A stretch of 50,686 bases of DNA from Scybalousia_A sp045221575. Lineage in GTDB: Bacteria; Bacteroidota; Bacteroidia; Bacteroidales; P3. Positions within the stretch are counted from its first letter, which is position 1; every line of letters begins with the position of its first letter. The DNA lies in contig JBGUWU010000014.1 of NCBI GenBank assembly GCA_045221575.1, forward strand, positions 1 to 50,686, in the 5' to 3' direction. A program made the translations under genes and the position numbers. The notes under the pieces are model-generated. The model did not search any database. It was not told the DNA's origin and saw only the letters and a program-made list of their open reading frames with translations. Below are positions 16,408-24,966 of this stretch, one piece after another.

Positions 16408-19292
16408 TGATAAACACTAAACGAATAGTTATTTTAAAAGTATTAAGGTCTTTAAAAGGTTCTTCAACCTTGATGTCCTTAATACTTTTTTTTGCTTTTT
16501 TGCTCTTTTCTTCTAAATCGTTCTCGCAATATGCAGTAGGAGGCAACAATCATACTGAAATAAAATATAGTCAAATAAAAACTAAAGACTTTCATATTGT
16601 TTTTCCTAATTATTATGAGCCTCAGGCACAAGAATTAGCAAGAATACTGGATACTCTTCTGCCAAATGTGTCTAATAGTTTAGTAACTTTTGCTCCAAAT
16701 GTTCCAATTCTTTTACGTCCTTCTTCTGCTAAAAGTAATGGTCTTTCTGTTTGGGCTCCTAAAAGAATGGAATTCTGGGCATCTCCTTCAATGGATACAT
16801 ACGCTTATCCTTTCCTTTGGCAATTAGCAATACATGAATACCGACATTCTTCTCAAATGCAAGCAATGGACGTAGGTCTAACAAGAACTCTTCGTAAGAT
16901 ATTTGGAGAACATATACTTGGAGCAGTATGTGCAGTTTGGATTCCTTATTGGTTTTTAGAAGGTGATGCTGTTGTTGCAGAAACATCTCTTGCTCCAACG
17001 GGTAGAGGACAAACTCCAAAATATAATATGAATTTTAAGGCTTTAATACAAAGTAATAAAAACTATTCAAACGATAAAATGTTGCTTGGAAGTATGAAAG
17101 ACTTTGTCTTGGACTATTATAACTTAGGCTACTTCATGGTTTCAACTGCAAGAGAAAAGTATGGTAAAGATATTTGGGGATATTGCTTAAACGATATTGG
17201 AAGAAATTGGATAAAACTTCATTCTTTTGGTCAGACAGAACAGAAAAACGTAAAACTTAATTTTGATAACCTATATAATGAAACCGTTTCCTTTATGCAA
17301 GAGGCATGGGAGAAGCAAGACAAAGATTTTGTTCCACGAAAAGATAGCATAATCAAATGGAATAAAGACAAAGAATTTTATTCCAATTATAAGAATCCAG
17401 TCCAAATAAATGATACCACAGTACTTGCACTAAAGACTTCTAATTATGAAACGCAACAATTAGTAAAACTAACACCATCAGGGGAAGAAAAACTTTTGAA
17501 ACTACCTTATTTAGAAAATTCTTATTTTGATTACAAAGATTCCTGCCTTCTATATGCTCAGTATTCTCCTAATGTTCGTTGGCAAGAAGAAAGCCATTCT
17601 GATATTATTGAATTTGATTTAAGAAAAAATAAATATAGGCGTGTAACGTCTGATGCTGTTTTGTTTAATCCTATTTATTTTCCTTTGGATTCTGTTATGG
17701 CGGCCATAGAAACAGATTCCATAGATAAACAAAACCTATCTATAATTGCACCTGATGCTAAGTTTTTTAAGAATCGTGTATTCAAAGAAAAAATACATTC
17801 ATCATATTTAAAAAATAAGTATTATCCGAACTCGTACTCTTTTTCTTATCCAGCTTGGGAACAAACAAGTGGAGATATTTTTCTTGTTTCAACAACAGCA
17901 AAAGGTAAGCAGATACTTAGATATCATCGTACAACAGAAGAATTTGAAGAAATAACAAATCCATCTTATGACGATATAACAAAACTAAAAGTATTTAACA
18001 ACAGACTATATTTTATTAAAGATGTTAGAAATCGTTATCAACTATTAAGTTTTGATATAGATAATATTAATGATGTTCAAATACACACAAGTGAAAGATA
18101 TGGAATAGATAGTTATTTTATCTATGATTCAACAATAGTTGTCAGTACATATACTGCTGATGGTTATGATATTGTTTCTATTCCTTATACATCAAAGTCT
18201 TGGGATTTAAAGGAAACTTCACCATTGTTGCTTTCTACAATAAATAACCAAAAACAAGAGAACTTTATTTTACAAAAATCCATATTTGATAAGGACACAA
18301 CCTTTGAAGTAAAGAAATACAATAAGTTTATGCATAGTATTAACTTACATTCTTGGGCCCCATTGTTTATGGATATAGAAGCAGGAGAGTTTGGCATAGG
18401 AGTAAGTGCTATGTCCCAGAACTTACTATCTACATCTGTGTTAATAACAGGATATAAATATAATCTACATGATAAAGATTTGTTTTATTTACATTATACA
18501 TATTCAGGATTATATCCTATAATTGAATCAACATTGAATTTTAAACCAAGAAATTTAAGAAAAGACTTAGATTCAAATACTGTTCAGTATTTGAATTTTG
18601 ATGAAATTTCTATAGTTGGGAACCTCACACTTCCATTTACTTGGACTAATAGAAATTTCTACAATAATATATCCTTAGGAGTTCATTATTCTTTAACAGA
18701 TATTTTTAATGATGAGAGTAAATCTCCCCTTACTTTATTTAACTCTATTGGTTATTCCATAGCTGTTTCAAATTTTTCAGAACAAGCTCCAAATGATTTA
18801 TATCCACAATGGGGACATACGACTAAGGCAAAGTATTTAAAAACATTAACATCTGATAATGCTTATATATTAGCAGCTTCTTCTCAGATGTTTTTTCCTG
18901 GTTTTATGAAAAATCATTCGTTTTCTGTAACGGCTTGTTTACAATACAATACACCAAACATATATTATTTTCCTAACGAGATTAACTTTGTTAGAGGAGT
19001 GTATGATATGTATCCTAAAAAGTATTATGGTTTGTTAGCAATGTATGCTATGCCGGTGATTTATCCAGATGGGGGAATAAGACATATGCTCTATATTAAA
19101 AGAATAGCAGTTACTCCATTTTATAACATAGGTATGTGTGATAAAAAGATTTTCCGTTCATTTGGAACAGATATTATGTTTAAAGCACATCTATTTAATA
19201 TAACAGTGCCATTAGATTTAGGAATAAGAATTGGTTATCAACGAGAAACAAAAGATTTATTTGCAAGTTTTTTGTTTAGTCTTACAATATAA
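16407..19292 (+). CDS. Gluzincin-like metallopeptidase / beta-propeller / outer-membrane barrel protein
   Basis: 961 residues from GTG 16407; ATG 16473 (939 aa) is an equally good or better start and gives a compact signal peptide ending SKSFSQ. After the signal comes a peptidase-MA-like domain with zinc motif H143-E-Y-R-H147 and an EGDAVVAE helix (Glu185, Glu192) that could supply the third ligand. Residues about 320-640 look like a TolB-type propeller (LLYAQYSPNVRW, YSFSYPAWEQTSGDIFLV). The last 300 residues are aromatic, strand-like and end LFSFLFSLTI, as in outer-membrane barrels. It is probably anchored in the outer membrane; the substrate is unknown. The domain calls are inferred from motifs and composition. 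Confidence 0.7.
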   Translation: MINTKRIVILKVLRSLKGSSTLMSLILFFAFLLFSSKSFSQYAVGGNNHTEIKYSQIKTKDFHIVFPNYYEPQAQELARILDTLLPNVSNSLVTFAPNVPILLRPSSAKSNGLSVWAPKRMEFWASPSMDTYAYPFLWQLAIHEYRHSSQMQAMDVGLTRTLRKIFGEHILGAVCAVWIPYWFLEGDAVVAETSLAPTGRGQTPKYNMNFKALIQSNKNYSNDKMLLGSMKDFVLDYYNLGYFMVSTAREKYGKDIWGYCLNDIGRNWIKLHSFGQTEQKNVKLNFDNLYNETVSFMQEAWEKQDKDFVPRKDSIIKWNKDKEFYSNYKNPVQINDTTVLALKTSNYETQQLVKLTPSGEEKLLKLPYLENSYFDYKDSCLLYAQYSPNVRWQEESHSDIIEFDLRKNKYRRVTSDAVLFNPIYFPLDSVMAAIETDSIDKQNLSIIAPDAKFFKNRVFKEKIHSSYLKNKYYPNSYSFSYPAWEQTSGDIFLVSTTAKGKQILRYHRTTEEFEEITNPSYDDITKLKVFNNRLYFIKDVRNRYQLLSFDIDNINDVQIHTSERYGIDSYFIYDSTIVVSTYTADGYDIVSIPYTSKSWDLKETSPLLLSTINNQKQENFILQKSIFDKDTTFEVKKYNKFMHSINLHSWAPLFMDIEAGEFGIGVSAMSQNLLSTSVLITGYKYNLHDKDLFYLHYTYSGLYPIIESTLNFKPRNLRKDLDSNTVQYLNFDEISIVGNLTLPFTWTNRNFYNNISLGVHYSLTDIFNDESKSPLTLFNSIGYSIAVSNFSEQAPNDLYPQWGHTTKAKYLKTLTSDNAYILAASSQMFFPGFMKNHSFSVTACLQYNTPNIYYFPNEINFVRGVYDMYPKKYYGLLAMYAMPVIYPDGGIRHMLYIKRIAVTPFYNIGMCDKKIFRSFGTDIMFKAHLFNITVPLDLGIRIGYQRETKDLFASFLFSLTI
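16436..16500 (+). terminator. Two-tier terminator/attenuator hairpin across the start of the 961-aa gene
   Basis: Outer stem AAAAGTATTAAGG (16436-16448) pairs perfectly with CCTTAATACTTTT (16477-16489). An inner stem AAGGTT / AACCTT (16456-16461 with 16466-16471) is closed by a CTTC tetraloop. Eight T's and then TTTTTT follow. ATG 16473 lies in the internal loop. It probably terminates pepD mRNA or attenuates the next gene. Confidence 0.7.
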
Positions 19293-19346
19293 AACATATA
19301 TTGCATTAGTTTTAGAAAACTAAAATTTGAAAAAAGTCTTCAATAT

Positions 19347-19377
19347 ATTGGACATAGAGTTTTTTTTGTTAATTTTG
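19347..19377 (+). promoter_or_regulatory. Full Bacteroidetes promoter for sufC
   Basis: ATTG (19347-19350), 19-nt spacer, TAATTTTG (19370-19377), 37 nt before the ATG. It shows that sufC here has its own promoter. Confidence 0.7.
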
Positions 19378-19414
19378 CAAAAAATTTCTTTTAAATAAAA
19401 TACAAATAAGGAAT

Positions 19415-20173
19415 ATGGCTTTATTAGAGATAAAAGACTTACACGTAAATATAGGAGAAAAAGAAATTCTTAAAGGAGTTAATCTTACTGTTAATAAAGG
19501 AGAAATTCATGCTATAATGGGACCTAATGGTAATGGTAAGAGTACTCTTGCTGCAGTTATTGCAGGTAATGATAAATTCACGGTTACCAAAGGTGAGATA
19601 ATATATAAAGGTAAGGATTTGTTTTCTATGTCTGTTGAACAGAGAGCTTGCGAAGGTGTGTTCTTGGGTTTTCAATATCCTGTGGAAATACCAGGAGTTA
19701 GTATTACTAACTTTATGAAAACAGCCATAAATGAGCAAAGGAAATATAAAGGTTTAGATCCTATTAGTGCCAAAGATTTTCTTGCTTTGATGAAAGAGAA
19801 AGAGAAATATGTTGAATTATCATCTTCTTTAGCTGGAAGAAGTGTTAATGAAGGTTTTTCTGGAGGAGAAAAGAAGAGAAATGAAATATTTCAAATGGCT
19901 ATGTTACAACCTACTCTTAGCATATTAGATGAAACTGATTCAGGCTTAGATATAGACGCTTTAAGAATAGTTGCATCAGGTGTAAATAAAGTTCATACAC
20001 CTGAAGATGCCATTATTGTTATTACACATTATCAAAGACTTTTGGATTACATTGTTCCAGATATAGTAGATATTCTTTATGAAGGTAAAATAGTAAAAAG
20101 TGGAGATAAAGACTTAGCCAAAGTCCTTGAAGAAAGAGGTTACGATTGGATAAGAAAAGAGATAGGAGAATAG
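19415..20173 (+). CDS. sufC: Fe-S cluster assembly ATPase SufC
   Basis: ABC-type ATPase subunit of the SufBCD scaffold that builds iron-sulfur clusters. 252 residues. Walker A GPNGNGKST (36-44), Q-loop GFQYPVEIPG, the SufC-type signature NEGFSGGEKKRNEI, Walker B LSILDETDSGLD and H-loop ITHYQRLLDYI. The extra 'ETDSGLD' form distinguishes SufC from transporter ATPases. No sufB, sufD or sufS is adjacent: upstream is the unrelated 961-aa gene and downstream a pseudouridine synthase with its own promoter. Its partners must be encoded elsewhere. Confidence 0.97.
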   Translation: MALLEIKDLHVNIGEKEILKGVNLTVNKGEIHAIMGPNGNGKSTLAAVIAGNDKFTVTKGEIIYKGKDLFSMSVEQRACEGVFLGFQYPVEIPGVSITNFMKTAINEQRKYKGLDPISAKDFLALMKEKEKYVELSSSLAGRSVNEGFSGGEKKRNEIFQMAMLQPTLSILDETDSGLDIDALRIVASGVNKVHTPEDAIIVITHYQRLLDYIVPDIVDILYEGKIVKSGDKDLAKVLEERGYDWIRKEIGE

Positions 20174-20188
20174 AAAATATCTTTTTTC

Positions 20189-20219
20189 TTTGTCAGAATC
20201 AAAAAAATATATAATTTTG
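20189..20219 (+). promoter_or_regulatory. Full Bacteroidetes promoter for the RluB-type gene
   Basis: TTTG (20189-20192), 19-nt spacer, TAATTTTG (20212-20219), 30 nt before the ATG. Confidence 0.72.
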
Positions 20220-20249
20220 CACCCTTATTTATTACAATCAATATAAAAG

Positions 20250-21458
20250 ATGAAAAATGATTTTTCTTCCCGTGGTTGGGAAAGACGTAGCGATGATGAG
20301 AATTATCGCAAAAGAAGTGAAAGAAATCCTCGCCCGAGAGTGCGAAGGAATGAAGAAGGTTCAGATGGAGAAAGACGTAGATTTGAAAAAGTAGAACGCA
20401 GTAGCAATAATCCTTATCAAAAGAGAGAAAGACGTTATAACTCAGATAATAGACGTTATAATTCAGACGAAAGACATTCTTTCAATAGAGAGAGAAAGCC
20501 TTTTGCTCCTCGTACAAGGAAACCTTTAGAAAGAGAAGAAAATCCTTACGAAGGAAAAGAAAGAGTATATAACTCACGCCCTTATAATGGACACAAAGAT
20601 ATAAACTTTGATGAACAAAATGCTGTTCCAAAGCCTCGTCGTCCTCGTAAATTGAAACAAGATGTTGAAGATTTAAAAAAGAGAACGACAAAAAAAACTA
20701 AGGGACCTAACTTTACTCCACCAAATCCAGAAAATGTAGGCAAAACACGTTTGAATAAATACATAGCAAATGCAGGTATTTGTTCAAGAAGAGAAGCTGA
20801 TGTTTTGATTTCTACTGGTGTTATTACTGTAAATGGTGAGGTAGTAACAGAAATGGGCTATAAGGTAATGCCAGGTGATGTTGTTAAATACAATGGCAAC
20901 GAGTTGAAGAGTGAAAAGAAAGTATATATTCTGTTAAACAAACCTAAGGGATATATAACTACTTCTGATGACCCGCAACAAAGGAAAACTGTTATGGAAC
21001 TTATAGCAGACGCTTGCTCAGAGAGAGTGTATCCAGTAGGACGTTTGGATAGAAATACTACGGGCTTGTTGTTATTTACCAATGATGGTGAGCTTACAAA
21101 AAAACTTACACATCCTTCATTTGGAGCACAAAAGGTTTATAACGTAGAGTTGGATAGCACAATTAGTAAGGCTGATATGCACGTACTTATGAAAGGTGTT
21201 GAATTAGAGGACGGCTTCCAAAACGTTGATGCTATCAATTACACTAACGGAGAACCTGTTGATAAAAGAAAAGTTGGAGTTAGCATACATTCAGGTAAAA
21301 ACCGTATTATTAGACGTTTGTTTGAATCATTAGGATATGAAGTTGTTAAATTGGATAGAGTTTATTTTGCAGGACTAACCAAGAAAAATCTTCTTAGAGG
21401 GCACTATCGTTTCCTTACAGAAAAAGAAGTTGCATTCCTAAAGATGAATAATAACTAA
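20250..21458 (+). CDS. RluB/RsuA-family rRNA pseudouridine synthase with basic N-terminal extension
   Basis: Isomerises a specific uridine in rRNA to pseudouridine. 402 residues. The first ~165 are disordered-looking and rich in Arg, Asn, Ser and Glu, with YNSDxRR-like repeats (RRYNSDNRRYNSDERHSF). Then come an S4 RNA-binding domain (about 170-225: RLNKYIANAGICSRREADVL) and the RluB/E/F/RsuA catalytic domain, with catalytic Asp in GRLDRNTTGLLLFTNDG and the C-terminal NRIIRRLFESLGY. RluB (23S rRNA) is the likeliest specificity. The long basic arm is shared in kind, not sequence, with other Bacteroidetes homologues and probably binds RNA. An intrinsic terminator follows. Confidence 0.92.
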   Translation: MKNDFSSRGWERRSDDENYRKRSERNPRPRVRRNEEGSDGERRRFEKVERSSNNPYQKRERRYNSDNRRYNSDERHSFNRERKPFAPRTRKPLEREENPYEGKERVYNSRPYNGHKDINFDEQNAVPKPRRPRKLKQDVEDLKKRTTKKTKGPNFTPPNPENVGKTRLNKYIANAGICSRREADVLISTGVITVNGEVVTEMGYKVMPGDVVKYNGNELKSEKKVYILLNKPKGYITTSDDPQQRKTVMELIADACSERVYPVGRLDRNTTGLLLFTNDGELTKKLTHPSFGAQKVYNVELDSTISKADMHVLMKGVELEDGFQNVDAINYTNGEPVDKRKVGVSIHSGKNRIIRRLFESLGYEVVKLDRVYFAGLTKKNLLRGHYRFLTEKEVAFLKMNNN

Positions 21459-21485
21459 GTATAAAGAATTAAAAATAATACTTTT

Positions 21486-21520
21486 ATTTGGGGATAGTTT
21501 TTTACTATCCCTAAATTTTT
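21486..21520 (+). terminator. Intrinsic terminator after the RluB-type gene
   Basis: ATTTGGGGATAGT pairs with ACTATCCCTAAAT (one G-T pair), with a T-rich loop and a T-run. It lies 27 nt past the stop. Confidence 0.85.
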
Positions 21521-21560
21521 ATTCCAAAATTCAAGACTAATAACATTCACAAAGAACTAA

Positions 21561-21630
21561 AAAAATAGGATTGATTTGCTTAAAAACAAGATGTAATCTT
21601 TTTTATAAAGATTTGATATTTTGATTTTTT
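21561..21630. repeat. Short 20-21-bp phased repeat (3-4 units)
   Basis: Units AAAAATAGGATTGATTT, AAAAACAAGATGTAATCTTT and ATAAAGATTTGATATTTT have their GAT steps at 569, 590 and 610. It sits between convergent genes and belongs to the same family as the arrays at 66-300 and 27821-27904, but is more degenerate. Confidence 0.45.
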
Positions 21631-21724
21631 AATGTCATTTGATAAGTTAATTATACATCTTTTAGATGAAGGTTATTCTTTTATAATGAAAGTATTTAAA
21701 GAATGAACAAGAAGAAGTAGAAAA

Positions 21725-23575
21725 CTATTTAAAAAATCTATTTAGTTTTAACAGATTTTCCTTTATCTGCTTTGGAGATAGTTTATAATTTTTTTGCAGG
21801 TTAAGGTTCTTATCATAGACTTTTATATATCCGTTACCTTCTTTTTCAATTATATGATAATCTTCTGAAATGAAAGCATAATTAAGATCATTTCCAACAA
21901 TATGCCAACCTCTTGATTTGTTATTATGTAGATATTCTCCCATAGAATAGTCGTTAGTAGGGTTGTTTATTCCTAATGCCATATTCAGAAGAGTTGGAAC
22001 TATATCATAGTGTGTAGTACGATAGGCATATGTCTTAGACTTTACATTAGGGTAGTATAAAATTAAAGGCACTTGTATTTGATATATGGAATAGTTTCCT
22101 GAATGTCCCCAATAATTTTTCTTGTTTTCGTTAAATTCTTGTCCATGATCGCCTGTAATAAGCACAATAGTATTATCTAATAATTTATTTTCTTCTAATG
22201 AATTTAGGACAATACTTACAAGAGAATCTATTTGATAAACACAGTTTCTATATAAATTATAGAAAGGTTCTGCATTTGTGTTATTATTTAGTTTAGAATA
22301 GTCTGCATAGTTCCATGCAGGTGTAAAGTGGTTGTTTTTTTCTTTAGGAATGGAAATGGCGTGTGCCATATCATAGAAAATGAATGAAAAGAATGGTTTG
22401 TTGTTTGATTTGTATTTGCTTAAGTCTTTGATAAAGTTTTTTGTTATGTTGCAATCTCTTTCATACACTGTTTTTCCTGATGTGGAAGTATTGATATTGC
22501 TCATTCCCTTGAAAAACATTCTGTCAAAAGGCGGACTTTGGAAGGTTGCAGAAGGATATATTTGAATAGTGTAATCGTTTTCTTGGAGTTGCTCAATAAA
22601 TATAGGCTTTAAAGAAGAATATTCAAAACTCTTCCAATAATAAGAAGACAATCCTGTAAATAATCCAAAGATACCTCCTCGCGTTCCATTGCTACTGCTG
22701 AGGTGATTTGCAAAGAACTCACTCTTTTGCTTGAATTTCCACACATTAGGCATACATTCTTCTGTTAGTGTTCTGAAATTCCAAGAATCTATTGCAATAA
22801 TTACGATATTGGGCTTATTGATAGATGTGTTATTTTTGTGTAATGGCTTTATAGGGTAGGAGAGAGAAGATTTTTTGTTCTTAAAATTAATGTTAGTTAT
22901 ATTTTTCTTATCTATTATTCCACATTTATCTAAAAATGAATTCATACTAATAGGAAAATAGTAAGGCAAATAGGTATTACTCTCTAAAATAGATGTACGC
23001 ATTGTCGCAGAACCATAAATATGTAATCCTTGTGATATGATAATTACACCTATAAAAGAATAAAGAGATAAAAAGTAAAATTGTTTCTTTCTTTTTATGT
23101 TGTGAGCTAATCGCTTAGATAAAAGATATGTGCCAAATACAGCAGTGCAAACAAATAAGAATATCAGTATTGCTTTAATATATAGCCAAAAAGAAAAAAC
23201 AAAAATATCTCCTGCACCTTCAGAGAATAACATATCAAGTACAAATCCATTAATATGAAAATGATATATTTGAAATACAAAACGATTAATAATAGCTATA
23301 AGGATAATAAATACATATACTATAATTAAAATAGGTATGGTTACTTTGTTTTTTAATCCGATAAGACAAAGAGGTAAGAATAGTATAACAAAAGGTATAA
23401 GAATGAATAGACTTGAGTGCAAAATAGAAGAGAAAAAGAAATAAATCCAACTACCAAAATCCATAAATGAGTTATCTCCCGCACCAAACATATAAGAAAA
23501 TAAAATAAGCCCTAATAAGCAGATGGATAACAAAGCAAATATGCTTCCAACTAAAAGATTGTCTTTCTTTTTCAT
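21725..23575 (-). CDS. YejM/LtaS-like inner-membrane sulfatase-fold protein
   Basis: 616 residues: five transmembrane helices in the first ~190, then a periplasmic alkaline-phosphatase-fold domain. The layout and NIVIIAIDSWNFRTLTEECM, SSNGTRGGIFGLFTGL match the YejM/PbgA branch. The possible active-site residues are intact: Asp in AIDSW, Thr in NGTRGG, and DHGQEF plus WGHSGN. It could therefore be a working phospholipid headgroup transferase or hydrolase. In E. coli, YejM instead controls LpxC turnover and thus LPS supply. It is last in a four-gene operon, 12 nt after the DUF4159 gene. Which role applies here is open. Confidence 0.82.
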   Translation of the reverse strand: MKKKDNLLVGSIFALLSICLLGLILFSYMFGAGDNSFMDFGSWIYFFFSSILHSSLFILIPFVILFLPLCLIGLKNKVTIPILIIVYVFIILIAIINRFVFQIYHFHINGFVLDMLFSEGAGDIFVFSFWLYIKAILIFLFVCTAVFGTYLLSKRLAHNIKRKKQFYFLSLYSFIGVIIISQGLHIYGSATMRTSILESNTYLPYYFPISMNSFLDKCGIIDKKNITNINFKNKKSSLSYPIKPLHKNNTSINKPNIVIIAIDSWNFRTLTEECMPNVWKFKQKSEFFANHLSSSNGTRGGIFGLFTGLSSYYWKSFEYSSLKPIFIEQLQENDYTIQIYPSATFQSPPFDRMFFKGMSNINTSTSGKTVYERDCNITKNFIKDLSKYKSNNKPFFSFIFYDMAHAISIPKEKNNHFTPAWNYADYSKLNNNTNAEPFYNLYRNCVYQIDSLVSIVLNSLEENKLLDNTIVLITGDHGQEFNENKKNYWGHSGNYSIYQIQVPLILYYPNVKSKTYAYRTTHYDIVPTLLNMALGINNPTNDYSMGEYLHNNKSRGWHIVGNDLNYAFISEDYHIIEKEGNGYIKVYDKNLNLQKNYKLSPKQIKENLLKLNRFFK

Positions 23576-23587
23576 TGCTTGATTAAC

Positions 23588-24250
23588 TTAATTAGAAAAC
23601 ACGTATTGCAGAATGTTTGCCCCCATTTTCAAAGCAGTTAGATGTCTTTCTTCAGTATCGTTATGTACAGAAGTATCTTCCCAACCGTCTCCTAAATCAC
23701 ATTCATAAGAGTAAAAACATATTAATCTGCCTTCAAAGAAAAGTCCATAGCCTTTAGGAGCTTTATTATCATGTTCGTGTATCTTAGGTAATCCATTAGG
23801 AAAGCTAAATTTCTGGTGATAGATAGGGTGAGAGAAAGGTATCTCCACAAAATCTAATTCAGGAAAAACTTTTTTCATTTCTCTGCGAATGAATACATCT
23901 AAGCCATAGTTGTCGTCTATATGTAGAAAACCTCCACCCAAAAGATAGGTTCTGAGATTTTTAATATCAGCATCGGAGAAAACAACATTGCCATGTCCTG
24001 TTAAATGAACAAAAGGATAGAAAAATAACTCACTACTACCAACATCTACTGTTGCATAATTAGGAGAGAGTTTTGCATTTAATTCTTTGTTACAGAAGTT
24101 TATCAGGTTTTTTAAGGAAGTAGGATTAGCATACCAATCGCCGCCACCACTATATTTTAATAAAGCAATAGTATTATAGCTTTGAGCATTAACAAGCAAA
24201 GACAGAAATACAAAGGATAATATAAACAAAAGACGTTTTTTCATCTGCAA
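23588..24250 (-). CDS. DUF4159 secreted protein
   Basis: 220 residues (218 from the second ATG, MKKRL). Signal peptide ends VNAQ. The mature protein is a DUF4159 domain: ALLKYSGGGDWYANPTSL, FVHLTGHGNVVFSD, LRTYLLGGGFLHIDDNYG and the C-terminal LGDGWEDTSVHN...ALKMGANILQY. The fold is thought to resemble glutamine-amidotransferase-like Rossmann domains. The function is unknown. In other Bacteroidetes it is often near MoxR/BatA-type genes, which are not seen here. It sits 4 nt after rsmE and 12 nt before the sulfatase-fold gene. Confidence 0.85.
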   Translation of the reverse strand: MQMKKRLLFILSFVFLSLLVNAQSYNTIALLKYSGGGDWYANPTSLKNLINFCNKELNAKLSPNYATVDVGSSELFFYPFVHLTGHGNVVFSDADIKNLRTYLLGGGFLHIDDNYGLDVFIRREMKKVFPELDFVEIPFSHPIYHQKFSFPNGLPKIHEHDNKAPKGYGLFFEGRLICFYSYECDLGDGWEDTSVHNDTEERHLTALKMGANILQYVFSN

Positions 24251-24254
24251 AAGA

Positions 24255-24959
24255 CTATTGGTTGAGATAATGTAAGTTACTTATAGCATAAAGACCAGCT
24301 GTTTCTGTTCTAAGTCTTTGGTTGCCAAGTGTGATAAATGAAAAACCATTATCTTTTGCTAACTTTATTTCTTCTGGAGAAAAATCTCCTTCAGGACCTA
24401 TTAAAATAAGGTAAGAAGATTTTGGTTTGCATATTTCTTTTATCAAGTGTTTATCTTCATTTCCGCAATATGCAAGTAGTTTATGCTCTTCTTTTGTATA
24501 GGTGATAAATTCTTTAAACTTAGTTAATGGATTTAGTATAGGTTTATACGACTTTAATGACTGCTTCATTGCTGAAACAAGTATTTTATCTAATCGATCT
24601 AAATTAATAACTTTCCGTTCTGAGTGCTCGCAAAGCAAAAGTGTTATCTCATCAACACCAATCTCGGTGGCTTTTTCTAAAAGCCATTCTATGCGAGCAA
24701 TGTTTTTTGTTGGAGCAACAGCAAGATGAATACTGAAATCTTTGTTATTGTTATTGTTATATTTGGATTTTATTTTAACAGAGCAGTGATTAGCATTGGC
24801 TTCTACTATTTCGCAACAATACATTCCTCCTCTGCCATTAGAAAGATAGACTTCTTCTCCTTCTTTCATTCGCATCACTCTAACAACATGAGCAGATTCC
24901 TCCTTTGAAAGAGTGTATATTTCTCCACTATCGTAATCTGGAGCAAAAACTATTTGCAT
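24255..24959 (-). CDS. rsmE: 16S rRNA (uracil-1498-N3)-methyltransferase
   Basis: SPOUT-class enzyme that methylates N3 of U1498 in 16S rRNA. 234 residues. N-terminal PUA-like domain (SKEESAHVVRVMRMKEGEEVYLSNG) and C-terminal trefoil-knot SAM site (LIGPEGDFSPEEIKLAKDNG, LGNQRLRTETAGLYAI). IARIEWLLEKATEIGVDEI is the usual family block. It is second in the operon, 7 nt after the outer-membrane protein gene and 4 nt before the DUF4159 gene. Confidence 0.96.
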   Translation of the reverse strand: MQIVFAPDYDSGEIYTLSKEESAHVVRVMRMKEGEEVYLSNGRGGMYCCEIVEANANHCSVKIKSKYNNNNNKDFSIHLAVAPTKNIARIEWLLEKATEIGVDEITLLLCEHSERKVINLDRLDKILVSAMKQSLKSYKPILNPLTKFKEFITYTKEEHKLLAYCGNEDKHLIKEICKPKSSYLILIGPEGDFSPEEIKLAKDNGFSFITLGNQRLRTETAGLYAISNLHYLNQ

Positions 24960-24966
24960 AACAATA

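Noticed and set aside
19307..19322. TAGTTTT-AG-AAAACTA palindrome as a terminator after the 961-aa gene
   Set aside because: AT-only 7-bp stem with a 2-nt loop and no T-run; likely too weak.
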